From Methanocorpusculum petauri (GTDB lineage: Archaea; Halobacteriota; Methanomicrobia; Methanomicrobiales; Methanocorpusculaceae), in the NCBI RefSeq assembly GCF_026891975.1, contig NZ_JAPTGB010000009.1:1-64000 (forward strand): 64,000 nucleotides of DNA, given 5' to 3'. A model generated the notes under the pieces. It did not search any database, had not been told where the DNA came from, and saw nothing but the letters and a program-made list of their open reading frames with translations. A program made the translations under genes and the position numbers. Below, one piece after another: positions 1-8,378 of this stretch (positions are counted from its first letter, which is position 1; each line of letters opens with the position of its first letter).

Positions 1-2
1 AC

Positions 3-62
3 ACTGTAAAAGAGATCGGACCAAGCCCCATTGCAGCAGAAAGAAAGAGAAGAGGATTATAA
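3..62 (+). CDS. C-terminal tail of an upstream gene (partial)
   Basis: The first bases hold the last 19 codons of a reading frame ending in TAA, translating to a basic tail that finishes ERKRRGL. It stops three bases before the next gene, so it is probably the preceding member of the fwd operon (an iron-sulfur subunit such as FwdF or FwdG would fit the usual gene order). Too little is present to name the family. Confidence 0.45.
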   Translation, partial: TVKEIGPSPIAAERKRRGL

Positions 63-64
63 GT

Positions 65-637
65 ATGACTATGGGAAATCCCTCCCCTTTAGTCTCCCTT
101 TTTCAGAAGGAAGACTTCAATGACTGGTCTAAACCCCACCTTGTAGGGGATACCACTGAGTATTCTGCACTTCTTGAACTGCAGAAGATGCAGAAAAGCG
201 ATCAGAGAAAATACGGAAACGGTATCATTGTCAGTGTTGTCACCTGTACAGAAATTAAGCAGGGTATTGCAATCGAAACCGGAAAAACATCTCCGCAGTA
301 CTTCAATGCATGTTCAATCATTGAACTCCACGAGGATGATTTCAAGGCTCTCGGCATTAACAAGAACACGAATGTTAGAGTAACCAGTGCAGCTGGCAGC
401 GTTATCTTAAAAGCAGTTGTCACTACCCAGAGTCTGTATCCCGGACTTGCTCACATCCCAATGGGACCATGGGCAAACATGGTTGTTCCGGCATACACTT
501 ACTCCACCGGTGAGCCGTGTTTCTGCGGCTTTGACTGTCTCATCGAACCGGCACCGGAAGAGAAAATAGAGAATCCAGTAAAACTTCTGCACGAAAAGTG
601 CGGTTTGAAATATGTAGGTGACCCACACTATGACTAA
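65..637 (+). CDS. fwdD: Formylmethanofuran dehydrogenase subunit D
   Basis: 190 residues, resembling the C-terminal molybdopterin-dinucleotide-binding domain of molybdenum/tungsten oxidoreductases; in methanogens this domain is a separate subunit (FwdD/FmdD) that completes the pterin cofactor site of FwdB. The enzyme reduces CO2 with methanofuran to formylmethanofuran, the first step of methanogenesis. The central part (LHEDDFKALGINKNTNVRVT) is the beta-barrel typical of the domain. The start has an AGAGGA-type ribosome site about 10 bases upstream. It overlaps the start of fwdB, which supports coupled translation of the two halves of the catalytic unit. Whether this is the tungsten or molybdenum isozyme cannot be told from the sequence. 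Confidence 0.88.
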   Translation: MTMGNPSPLVSLFQKEDFNDWSKPHLVGDTTEYSALLELQKMQKSDQRKYGNGIIVSVVTCTEIKQGIAIETGKTSPQYFNACSIIELHEDDFKALGINKNTNVRVTSAAGSVILKAVVTTQSLYPGLAHIPMGPWANMVVPAYTYSTGEPCFCGFDCLIEPAPEEKIENPVKLLHEKCGLKYVGDPHYD

Positions 638-1991
638 AACGATTAAAAACGTAATCTGTACATTCTGCGGTACTCTTTGCGATGATCTTGAAGTCGACGT
701 CACTGACGACGAAAAGAAGATTGTAACGGTCAGAAACGCTTGTGCAATTGGTGCAGAGAAATATCTCCACGTCAGCAACCCCGGACGTGTTGTTCTTCCG
801 CGTATGCGTCAGGCTGACGGAACTTACAAGGATGTTTCTTACGATGAAGCAATCGACTTCGCCGCGAAGACACTTCTCAAAGCAAAGAAACCGTTATTCT
901 ATGGATGGTCATCCACCAACTGTGAAGCAATTGCAGCAGGCAATGTACTTGCAGAAAAGACCGGTGGTGTCATCGATAACTGTGCAACGGTCTGCCATGG
1001 TTCTTCCCTCCTTGCAATTCAGGATACGGGTGTACCTTCCTGTACGTTAGGAGAAGTCAAGAACCGTGCCGATCGTGTCATCTTCTGGGGATGCAACCCG
1101 GCACACGCCCACCCGCGTCACATGTCCAGATATTCCATCTTCCCGCGTGGTTTCTTCTCTGCAAAGGGACAGAAAGGAAGAAAGATCATCTGTGTTGACT
1201 GCCGTGAGACCGATACAGCAAAAGTTGCAGATACCTTTGTCCGCATCAAGCAGAGCTACGACTACGAAATCTTCGACGCACTCAGAACCCTCCTTCGCGG
1301 TGAGGATATCCCCGATGAAGTCGGCGGTGTTCCCAAAGAGAAGCTTCAGGAAGTCGTTGATATCTGTAAGTCCGGACGTTTCGTCACGCTCTTCTTCGGA
1401 ATGGGTCTGACCCACACTCTGGGAAGAAACCACAACATCGATGCAGGTATCAACTTCATCCGTGACTTAAACGACTATACAAAAGCTGTGCTCATTGCAA
1501 TGCGCGGCCACTACAACGTCACCGGTGCCGGCCAGGTTCTCGGATGGCAGTATGGTTTCCCGTTCGCATGCGATCTGTCCAGACTTACCATGGCACGTCA
1601 CAATCCGGGAGAGACCACTTCTGTAGATCTGTTAGTCCGCCATGAAGTTGATGCATGTGTCGTTATTGCAAGTGATCTTGCTGCCCACTTCCCGTTCGAG
1701 GCAACACGTACCATGGCACACATCCCGTCGATTACCATCGACCCGCATATCAGCATGTCGACTGAACTCTCGGACCTCCATATCCCGGTCGCAATTGTCG
1801 GTGTCGAAGTCGGCGGATGTTGCTACCGTATGGACAATGTCCCAATCGAGACCCGTAAGTGTATCGATGCACCGGAAGGAGTCATCACCGATGAGGAGCT
1901 CTTCAAACGCATCAGTGCACGTGTCGATGAGATTCTTGCAGAGAACGGATGTAAGGATGCATCTGAATACCTCGCAAAGATGGAGGCCTGA
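630..1991 (+). CDS. fwdB: Formylmethanofuran dehydrogenase subunit B (catalytic)
   Basis: 453 residues. The N-terminus carries CTFCGTLCDD, the cysteine motif that binds the [4Fe-4S] cluster in FwdB and formate dehydrogenases. Near residue 115 is NCATVCHGSS, the region of the residue that coordinates W or Mo; it is encoded by TGC, so this is the cysteine and not the selenocysteine form. An in-frame GTG lies 12 bases upstream, but the ATG chosen here has AGGTGA nine bases before it and is the better start. Together with FwdD it forms the CO2-reducing site, producing formate that FwdA condenses with methanofuran. Confidence 0.92.
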   Translation: MTKTIKNVICTFCGTLCDDLEVDVTDDEKKIVTVRNACAIGAEKYLHVSNPGRVVLPRMRQADGTYKDVSYDEAIDFAAKTLLKAKKPLFYGWSSTNCEAIAAGNVLAEKTGGVIDNCATVCHGSSLLAIQDTGVPSCTLGEVKNRADRVIFWGCNPAHAHPRHMSRYSIFPRGFFSAKGQKGRKIICVDCRETDTAKVADTFVRIKQSYDYEIFDALRTLLRGEDIPDEVGGVPKEKLQEVVDICKSGRFVTLFFGMGLTHTLGRNHNIDAGINFIRDLNDYTKAVLIAMRGHYNVTGAGQVLGWQYGFPFACDLSRLTMARHNPGETTSVDLLVRHEVDACVVIASDLAAHFPFEATRTMAHIPSITIDPHISMSTELSDLHIPVAIVGVEVGGCCYRMDNVPIETRKCIDAPEGVITDEELFKRISARVDEILAENGCKDASEYLAKMEA

Positions 1992-1993
1992 AG

Positions 1994-3703
1994 ATGTCTG
2001 AATTTATCATTAAGAACGGTCACGTATTCGATGCAGTCACCGGTCAGAAAGGCGATATCGCCGATGTCTGTATTAAAGACGGCAAGTTTGTTGACAAGGT
2101 CAGCAACTCTGCAACCGTTATTGATGCAACCGGCAAGACTGTTATGGCCGGTGCACTCGATGTGCACACCCACGTTGCAGGTCCGAAGGTCAACCTCGGA
2201 CGCTGGTACCGCCCGGAGGATAAGTTCCGCCTTGGCGAGCGCTGCTCTGGAAAGATCGACCCGAAGACCAAGATCGAGGGAGGCTTCTCCATTCCGACCG
2301 TCTATAAGACCGGATATGAGTATGCCCGTATGGGATTCGGTTTCCTGATGGAAGCAGCAATGCCGCCACTCTACTCCCGCCACGTGCACGAGGAGATCCG
2401 CGACACGCCAATCGTTGATGAAGCAGCAATGCCGGTGTTCGGCAACAACTGGTTCATGTTTGAGTATCTGAAGAACGGTGAGATTGACAATGCAGCAGCA
2501 TATGTTGCATGGATGCTCCGCCAGACCAAAGGATACGGTATCAAGTGTGTGAACCCGGGAGGATCCGAGGCATGGGCATGGGGTCTGAACTGCATGACCG
2601 TCAACGATCCGGTTCCGTACTTCGAAATTACCCCGAAGGAGATCATTGCAGGTCTTATCACCACGAACGAAGAGCTGCACCTGCCGCACTCCGTGCACCT
2701 GCACTCCAACAATCTGGGTAACCCCGGAAACTACACGACCACCCTTGACTCTCTGAAGATCGCAGAGGACTTTAAGCCGAACAACAACCTCGGCCGCAAG
2801 ACCGTTCTGCACCACACCCATATTCAGTTCCACTCCTACGGCGGAACCGGATGGGGTGACTTCGAGTCCAAAGCAAAGGAAGTCATGGACTATGTGAACA
2901 AGACCCCGCAGATCTCCATCGATACCGGCAGCGTTACTCTTGACGAGACCACGACGATGACTGCAGACGGTCCGTTTGAGTACCACCTCGGTGCCTTAAA
3001 CCACCTCAAGTGGGGTAACGTGGATGTGGAGCTTGAGACCTCTTCCGGTGTTGTTCCGTACGTCTACAGCCCGAACGTGAAGGTTTGTGACATTCAGTGG
3101 GCAATCGGTCTTGAGATTCCGCTGTTCGCAGCAGATCCAATGCGGACGATGATCACTACTGACCACCCGAATGCAGGTCCGTTCACCCGCTACCCGCGTA
3201 TCTACGCATGGCTGATGGACAAACAGTACCGTGACAATCTCCTGAACAGCTTCAAGTACGCAACGAAGGTCATTGACGCAACCTATCTTGCCGAGATTGA
3301 CCGTGAGATCAGCCTTTACGAGTTGTCCCAGATGACCCGTGCGGGACCTGCACAGGCGCTCGGTCTGTCCGGTTCGATGGGTGGTCTTGCACCTGGTATG
3401 AAGGCAAACCTTGCTGTCTACAACATTAACCCGGACAACATGCCGAAAGGTCTTGACCTGGAGAATGCATTCGCAAAGTCTGCATACTTCTTCAAGGACG
3501 GTGTGAAGGTTGTGGAGAACGGTGTTGTGCTGGATGCTGACCCGGTTGCCAAGAAGACCTACTGGGTCGATGCAAAGGTTCCGGAGAACAAGCAGGTTAT
3601 GCACGATATCAGCGAGAAGTTCCTGAAGTACTATAGTGTCAACCTTGGCAACTACGAGGTTATTGATCACTATGCTCCAAACCAGGAGATTATCGAGGTG
3701 TAA
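1994..3703 (+). CDS. fwdA: Formylmethanofuran dehydrogenase subunit A (amidohydrolase)
   Basis: 569 residues, the usual length. FwdA is a binuclear zinc amidohydrolase-family subunit that condenses formate, delivered through an internal tunnel from FwdB, with methanofuran. The first metal-binding motif DVHTHVAG is near residue 55, and further histidines of the TIM barrel are seen in VHLHSNN and HHTHIQFHS. The C-terminal composite beta-sandwich (GLAPGMKANLAVYN) is typical of amidohydrolases. It starts two bases after the fwdB stop and is followed three bases later by fwdC. Confidence 0.93.
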   Translation: MSEFIIKNGHVFDAVTGQKGDIADVCIKDGKFVDKVSNSATVIDATGKTVMAGALDVHTHVAGPKVNLGRWYRPEDKFRLGERCSGKIDPKTKIEGGFSIPTVYKTGYEYARMGFGFLMEAAMPPLYSRHVHEEIRDTPIVDEAAMPVFGNNWFMFEYLKNGEIDNAAAYVAWMLRQTKGYGIKCVNPGGSEAWAWGLNCMTVNDPVPYFEITPKEIIAGLITTNEELHLPHSVHLHSNNLGNPGNYTTTLDSLKIAEDFKPNNNLGRKTVLHHTHIQFHSYGGTGWGDFESKAKEVMDYVNKTPQISIDTGSVTLDETTTMTADGPFEYHLGALNHLKWGNVDVELETSSGVVPYVYSPNVKVCDIQWAIGLEIPLFAADPMRTMITTDHPNAGPFTRYPRIYAWLMDKQYRDNLLNSFKYATKVIDATYLAEIDREISLYELSQMTRAGPAQALGLSGSMGGLAPGMKANLAVYNINPDNMPKGLDLENAFAKSAYFFKDGVKVVENGVVLDADPVAKKTYWVDAKVPENKQVMHDISEKFLKYYSVNLGNYEVIDHYAPNQEIIEV

Positions 3704-3706
3704 GAG

Positions 3707-4513
3707 ATGAACACGGTAACTATTACGTTAAAGAAAGTCCCGGACCTCTTCCTTGAGTGTGAGAGTGTTACTCCGGACAAGTTTGCCGGCAAGTCCCTTG
3801 AGGAGATTGCAGCACTTCCGTGTTCGGAAGGTAAGCGCAACTATACGCTTGGCGAGTGGTTCGAGATCTCCGGCGCTTCCGGAGCAACTGCAGCAGAGAC
3901 GAAGATCGATGTCTACGGTCCCGGAACCTCCAAGTGCAAGTATTTCGGTGCATGGATGACTGCAGGTGAAGTTGTTGTCAACGGTACCGCAGATATGTTC
4001 ACCGGTGCCTGGATGGAAGGCGGAAAGCTCCACGTGAAGGGTGATGTCCGTTCCTTCTCCGGTCTTCAGATGAAGGGCGGAGAGATGCTTGTCGAAGGAC
4101 GTGCATGGAACTACCTTGCGGCCGCATACCGTGGTGACTGGAGAGGTATGCAGGGCGGTACTATCCGGGTGAAGGGTGATGTTGGTTCTGATCTTGGTAC
4201 GTTCATGAACGGCGGAACCATCATCATTGAGGGTAATGCCGATATCCACATCGGTACCCACGCCGAGGGCGGAACGATTATCATCAAAGGCAAGGCGCAC
4301 CGCCGTGTCGGTGGTCAGATGGTGAAAGGCGAGATTTACGTCTTCCACGGCTGTGATGTGATGATGCCCGGCTACAAGAAGATTGAAGAGAGAGAGATCG
4401 AGGTTGACGGTGAGAAGCACATGTTCAATGTGTTCATCGGCGATCTTGGTGAGCGCCATCCGAAGAGCAAGGGTGAGGTCGTTTACGGCCACATCTACAC
4501 TCTGAAGGAGTAA
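3707..4513 (+). CDS. fwdC: Formylmethanofuran dehydrogenase subunit C
   Basis: 268 residues. From about residue 80 to 215 it has repeated glycine-spaced strands (for example GAWMEGGKLHVKGD, GTFMNGGTIIIEGNAD, GTHAEGGTIIIKGKA) that form the right-handed beta-helix shared with the C-terminal domain of glutamate synthase (GXGXG family). FwdC is a structural subunit of the Fwd complex. It is the last gene of the operon; a hairpin and T-tract follow the stop. Confidence 0.93.
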   Translation: MNTVTITLKKVPDLFLECESVTPDKFAGKSLEEIAALPCSEGKRNYTLGEWFEISGASGATAAETKIDVYGPGTSKCKYFGAWMTAGEVVVNGTADMFTGAWMEGGKLHVKGDVRSFSGLQMKGGEMLVEGRAWNYLAAAYRGDWRGMQGGTIRVKGDVGSDLGTFMNGGTIIIEGNADIHIGTHAEGGTIIIKGKAHRRVGGQMVKGEIYVFHGCDVMMPGYKKIEEREIEVDGEKHMFNVFIGDLGERHPKSKGEVVYGHIYTLKE

Positions 4514-4536
4514 CTCTCCTTTTTCCGTTTTTTTCT
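4506..4536 (+). terminator. Terminator of the fwd operon
   Basis: AGGAG and CTCCT form a short stem around the fwdC stop codon and are followed by T-rich runs (TTTTT, TTTTTTT). The next gene is on the other strand, so this is the natural end of the fwd transcript. Confidence 0.5.
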
Positions 4537-4628
4537 GTAATTGTTTTAAAAGAGCTTTTTTGTGTAACGGGACGAAGAATGATCCCGAAATTTCGCGTGT
4601 TTCTCTGAGACAAAAAAAGGATAAGGTA

Positions 4629-5534
4629 TTAGTTCTGCATACAGTAGGCGTTGGTCGGATCCACACCGTCAATACCGAGCGGCTTCAAACTCTTCATGAC
4701 CTTCTCACGGAACTCTGCGAACTCCTCGTCGGTCAGTTGTTCGGGAAGCATCTTGTCAGATGCAATACTTCTGAAAATCCAGTAGATAATTTTTCCCACA
4801 ATCTCCACAACATCGTCTTCGGAACGTGCAATATAGAATGTTCTCCCGATCTTCGGATGACGTCCGCGTCTGCCGCCGAGCGTGATAAGATAGAGAGGAT
4901 CCTCGAAGTTAATGTACTGGAAAGGACAGGCATGGATACAGAATCCGCAGAGCATACAGTCTCCCTGATTCAGCCGGAGTTTCCCGTTCTCGATCTGAAT
5001 TGCATGCTCACGGCAGTAGTAGCCACAGGTCCCGCATCCGGTACAGAGTCCCTCATTGCGCACCGGCCGGCGGAGTCCGGTAATTCCTATCTCATTCAGT
5101 CGTTCACTGGTACATCCATTCGGGCAGCCGGAGATAGCAATACGAACCTTCACCGGCATCTCCTTGCCGAAATGTCTCTCATCAAGTTTCCGGGCAAGGG
5201 AAAGTGTATCGATGACAGAGTACTTACAGTTTGCATTCCCGAGGCACGCGGTGACATTTACAACCTCATTCCGCTCTGCACCGATCGGGGTTCCGTTTTT
5301 CTCAAGATCCGCCAGAAGATCATCCAGAATCTCAGGGCCCACGTGGAGCAGTTCAATCGTCTGCCGGGTGGTTAGGTGTGTATCCTCAATACCGTATTTT
5401 TGTGCGATCTTTGCAATTCCCGCGAGAGCCTCCACGCCCAGCATGCCTGCGGGCGTTCGGAGCCGGATAATATAGTGCTCGTTATCCCGTTCAGGGATAA
5501 CACCGCCTTTGAGATAGAGATTCGGATCTGCCAT
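4629..5534 (-). CDS. Siroheme sulfite/nitrite reductase-like protein with ferredoxin domain
   Basis: 301 residues. Residues 1-65 form the ferredoxin-like half domain of sulfite/nitrite reductases (HLTTRQTIELLHV). CLGNANC (C-x5-C) near residue 98 and SGCPNGC (C-x3-C) near 138 give the C-x5-C...C-x3-C arrangement that binds the coupled siroheme and [4Fe-4S] cluster. A two-cluster ferredoxin insert follows (CTGCGTCGYYC and CMLCGFCIHACP). The layout matches the small dissimilatory sulfite reductase-like proteins (Dsr-LP) of methanogens and AsrC; it lacks the F420H2-oxidising N-terminus of Fsr, so the electron donor is not visible. It lies 139 bases beyond the last gene of a sulfur-transfer cluster on the same strand. 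The substrate could be sulfite, nitrite or another oxyanion. Confidence 0.8.
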   Translation of the reverse strand: MADPNLYLKGGVIPERDNEHYIIRLRTPAGMLGVEALAGIAKIAQKYGIEDTHLTTRQTIELLHVGPEILDDLLADLEKNGTPIGAERNEVVNVTACLGNANCKYSVIDTLSLARKLDERHFGKEMPVKVRIAISGCPNGCTSERLNEIGITGLRRPVRNEGLCTGCGTCGYYCREHAIQIENGKLRLNQGDCMLCGFCIHACPFQYINFEDPLYLITLGGRRGRHPKIGRTFYIARSEDDVVEIVGKIIYWIFRSIASDKMLPEQLTDEEFAEFREKVMKSLKPLGIDGVDPTNAYCMQN

Positions 5535-5673
5535 TGTACCTCGATCATTGGAGAGGGGATGATAAAAGAATTGTCTTTGCGGTATACCTGTGTGTGGAGT
5601 CTGTCCATCAAGCTCACGGTTTGCCGGACAGAGTTGATTTTTTCAGAGGAGTGAAAAAATTTCTCGATTACAC

Positions 5674-6153
5674 TTATCGTAATTTTGCCTCTCTGAGAAT
5701 AATCTCGGTAACAATTTCCACAACCTCGCCGGTGAGTTCGGCACACTGTTTTTTATGCTCGGGTGAATCCGCAAGCATATTTTTTGTCAACACGCGACAG
5801 CACACCGATTTGTTCTCTTTCCGGAATCTGTCGTGAAGCTCCCGTGCATATTTCATACACTCTGCCGACTGTACTTTCTCTTCCGGTTTTGTTCTGCCGA
5901 AAACAAGACCGAGGGCCATAACTCCTCCTGCCACCGCTCCGCACGTACATCCTCCGCCTCCCATTCCAACAGGAAAACCTGATGCGGCCGCGATAATTTC
6001 GTCCGAAACTGACGGGCAGAATGTATCTCTGATTATTTTTATCACAGCCTCCGAACAATACCATTGTCCGCTGTTGAAAAGATCTTCCGCCTGAATTTTT
6101 AATTGTTCACAGTCAACCGTCTCTGGAATTGAAAAATAGGAAGGGAGTGTCAT
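5674..6153 (-). CDS. C_GCAxxG_C_C family redox protein
   Basis: 159 residues. The segment GGGGCTCGAVAGGVMALGL matches the conserved core of the C_GCAxxG_C_C family (putative redox-active, iron-associated proteins often found near sulfur and electron-transfer genes); additional cysteines occur at CSEAV, SVCCRVL and KKQC. The ATG used here overlaps the stop of the upstream OsmC gene in an ATGA arrangement, so translation is coupled; longer in-frame starts would run deep into osmC. Its biochemical role is not established. Confidence 0.75.
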   Translation of the reverse strand: MTLPSYFSIPETVDCEQLKIQAEDLFNSGQWYCSEAVIKIIRDTFCPSVSDEIIAAASGFPVGMGGGGCTCGAVAGGVMALGLVFGRTKPEEKVQSAECMKYARELHDRFRKENKSVCCRVLTKNMLADSPEHKKQCAELTGEVVEIVTEIILREAKLR

Positions 6154-6671
6154 GCTCTTTTTGCGGAAAGAGTTAACGGAATTGCATTTCTCACGGTAAA
6201 CAGAGCCATACACCCGTTATAAGCCGCCTGTTTCAGGCTTTCGATCTCCTCATCGGTTGCCTGTGCGCTCGTTACATTGAAGGTAACTCTGTATGCGCCA
6301 ACAAGAGGCTGGGTTCCGAGTTGGAACTGTGCATGATAATCGAGGTCTGCTTCGATGTCTGTGTGCAAGGCATCAATTTTGATTCCCCGTTTTGCTGCAG
6401 CGGTCATGAAGGTTGCTGAAGCACACCCACAGATCCAGAACAGGCCGTATGCCATCGGTGACGGGTAGTTCCCGAGCTTCTCAAAGTTCGGATGGGCTAA
6501 CGCGAAGGTAACCGGTCCTGCATCGGTCTTTGCGTCTGCCGTAAACTGCGGGCCGTTCTCGTCGAACTGCCAGGTTCCGGTCATTTTGGTTGTAAACAAC
6601 GCTTCATTGTCGTCCGCTTTTATTTCGGATTCGTACTGCTTTACCTGTGCTATATCAATATTATTCAGCAT
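6150..6671 (-). CDS. OsmC family protein
   Basis: 173 residues with the OsmC/Ohr pattern: an N-terminal beta region followed by a helix containing a reactive cysteine (GLFWICGCASATFM, near residue 90) and a second cysteine near the C-terminus (NGCMALFTVRNAI). OsmC proteins are thiol-dependent, some acting as hydroperoxide reductases. In this setting, between TusA-like carriers and a C_GCAxxG_C_C protein, a thiol or persulfide chemistry role seems likelier than peroxide defence, but this is inference. It starts 10 bases after the preceding gene. Confidence 0.78.
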   Translation of the reverse strand: MLNNIDIAQVKQYESEIKADDNEALFTTKMTGTWQFDENGPQFTADAKTDAGPVTFALAHPNFEKLGNYPSPMAYGLFWICGCASATFMTAAAKRGIKIDALHTDIEADLDYHAQFQLGTQPLVGAYRVTFNVTSAQATDEEIESLKQAAYNGCMALFTVRNAIPLTLSAKRA

Positions 6672-6681
6672 GTTTTCTGTC

Positions 6682-6900
6682 TCACTTTGGTGTGGAAGGA
6701 GTTAATGTAATGAGAAATGTGTCTTTCTCATTTTGGCTGGTCACATCAACTGCATATCCTGATTTTGGGAATGCTCCTTCCACAGTTTTCACCTGTGTCG
6801 ATGTCCCGAGAAAACTGAAAGCACCTTTTTCTTTTTTCAGGGCGACCTTCAGCCTCAGCATCAGATAGGTACACGATTCTTCACGGAAGTCAGGTATCAT
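6682..6900 (-). CDS. Degenerate TusA-like small protein
   Basis: 72 residues. The pattern aligns with TusA: a cysteine near residue 10 followed by a helix (CTYLMLRLKVALKKEKG), a strand, a second helix and a terminal strand (DTFLITLTP). The diagnostic Cys-Pro pair of TusA is Cys-Thr here, so it may be a divergent carrier or a structural partner. It lies 17 bases after tusA in the same transcript. A DUF3343-type carrier is an alternative. Assignment is by eye and uncertain. Confidence 0.5.
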   Translation of the reverse strand: MIPDFREESCTYLMLRLKVALKKEKGAFSFLGTSTQVKTVEGAFPKSGYAVDVTSQNEKDTFLITLTPSTPK

Positions 6901-6917
6901 TCTGACTATTTGGTTTC

Positions 6918-7142
6918 TCAGTTCTTCGTGATAGTAATTTCCCAGAGTCCGTTTTCAATCAGTTTGACACTGCATTCGAAGTTTCTGTCTCCGCAGTATT
7001 CGGGAATAGACGCGGTAGCTGCGGGTGCGTGGTCGCATACTACAACGAGCTCTTCGCCTGATGATAGTTTTTTCAGTTCTTTGTCTACTGCCAGAAGACA
7101 GATTGGACATACTTTTCCGGTAATGTCTAATTTATTCGTCAT
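6918..7142 (-). CDS. tusA: TusA/SirA-like sulfur carrier
   Basis: 74 residues with the TusA signature DITGKVCPICLLAV: the first cysteine, followed by proline, carries the persulfide. The rest follows the two-layer alpha/beta pattern (GEELVVVCDHA...ATASIPEYC). TusA-family proteins pass sulfur (or selenium) between a cysteine desulfurase, membrane transporters of the YeeE/YedE family and downstream enzymes; exactly those partners are adjacent here. Confidence 0.88.
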   Translation of the reverse strand: MTNKLDITGKVCPICLLAVDKELKKLSSGEELVVVCDHAPAATASIPEYCGDRNFECSVKLIENGLWEITITKN

Positions 7143-7154
7143 GGTTTTTTCACC

Positions 7155-7676
7155 TTAGAGGCCTATTGCTGTGAATGCTTCAATAATCCATGGGGAGACA
7201 AGTGCCGTAAAGATAACTGCTCCGGCAAGCATGCCGATTACAAAGACCAGGGACTTCAGGTTTCCTTCCGAGGTCATCACAAGCTGACGGAGAGGACATC
7301 CGCCGAGGAGCGTTCCGATAAGTCCGACGAAGATACCGCCTACGATCATGAGAACAATAACCCCCGCTGCACTGACTGCCGGTGCCCCGCCGATTGCGGT
7401 GAGGAGCTGACCGTCCTGCATACACCAGAGGAACTTCGGAATTGCTGCCGGTACGATGAAGGAGAAGATGAGATAGAAGACAAATGCAGAGATGATTAAA
7501 GCGATGTATCCTTTTAGCAGTCGGGTCTGGCGGAAAAGGATGAAATCACGGATACCACCAATGGAACAGAAACCGCTTCTCTGGCAGAGCCAGCCGATAA
7601 CAAGACCAAGAATGATCGTTGCAATCGGGACGAGGAGGACTGCGCTTTCCTTTGCAATTAAGAATCCTTCTACCAT
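7155..7676 (-). CDS. YeeE/YedE family membrane protein (half-size, second)
   Basis: 173 residues with about four to five hydrophobic segments. It has the two cysteine motifs of one YeeE/YedE repeat: RSGFCSIGG near residue 36 and GGCPLRQLV near residue 125. Full-length YeeE/YedE transporters (thiosulfate, and proposed selenium, uptake) contain two such halves; here the halves are separate neighbouring genes, 3 bases apart, suggesting a heterodimeric channel. It directly precedes tusA, as in many bacteria. Confidence 0.82.
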   Translation of the reverse strand: MVEGFLIAKESAVLLVPIATIILGLVIGWLCQRSGFCSIGGIRDFILFRQTRLLKGYIALIISAFVFYLIFSFIVPAAIPKFLWCMQDGQLLTAIGGAPAVSAAGVIVLMIVGGIFVGLIGTLLGGCPLRQLVMTSEGNLKSLVFVIGMLAGAVIFTALVSPWIIEAFTAIGL

Positions 7677-7679
7677 GGT

Positions 7680-8210
7680 TCAGTCCTCCATTCTCTTGAG
7701 CGCAATCTTGATGCCGATGTAGATACCGACGATGATTGCGATAAGTCCGAAGACTGCGACGAGATCACCGTAGCCGATACGGAGTGCAAGGCGGTATGGG
7801 CACGCTCCCATACAGAGGGCGAAGATCATGAAGAGGATACCGCCGATTCCGTAGACGACGTAACTCTTTGCGTCACCTTTCTTGACACGGAACTCTTTGT
7901 AGAGTACTGCTGCCGCAACCGCACCGACGAGGACCCCGATGATGGTCAAGACCGGCAGGGTTCCCGCAGCAACCGGGTTCGCGGAGAAGGGTGCGAGGAA
8001 GAGGTTGCTTCCGGTGAGGGAGTTGTACACATAGTTGATTAAGTCACGACTGTGACAGGCAACACAAAATCCATAAGCCTGCGGTCCGCCGGCGGCGAAC
8101 AGGAGGGCCTGGATAAGTGCTGCGGCAAAACCGATTACGGCTCCGCCAACGAGCGGCATCTTGAGGTAAGAGTCCAGCCCTTTTTTTTCATCAGAACTAT
8201 TAGCTACCAT
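7680..8210 (-). CDS. YeeE/YedE family membrane protein (half-size, first)
   Basis: 176 residues, about four to five membrane segments. It carries AYGFCVACHSRD near residue 50 and MGACPYRLALR near residue 135, the counterparts of the GFC and GCPxR motifs of YeeE/YedE proteins. It begins a run of closely packed minus-strand genes (yedE, yedE, tusA, tusA-like, osmC, C_GCAxxG_C_C) after a 168-base gap holding its promoter. The cargo (thiosulfate, sulfide or selenium species) cannot be read from the sequence. Confidence 0.82.
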   Translation of the reverse strand: MVANSSDEKKGLDSYLKMPLVGGAVIGFAAALIQALLFAAGGPQAYGFCVACHSRDLINYVYNSLTGSNLFLAPFSANPVAAGTLPVLTIIGVLVGAVAAAVLYKEFRVKKGDAKSYVVYGIGGILFMIFALCMGACPYRLALRIGYGDLVAVFGLIAIIVGIYIGIKIALKRMED

Positions 8211-8378
8211 AGCTGTATTTCCTATTCGAATGGATTCAATATTAATGTTGGTGGAAATGATTTTATAGTATGTCCAGTATTCATTTTTTAGTTTCTTCTT
8301 ATTAATATATCTATCACAAGTAATTTATATGGTGCGCAACATCTGGCTTTTCCTCAGACTTACAAAAAATGAAAAAGT

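Noticed and set aside
1823-2986. Long minus-strand frame (387 codons) inside fwdB and fwdA
   Set aside because: Fully antisense to two well-identified genes; composition reflects their codon bias.
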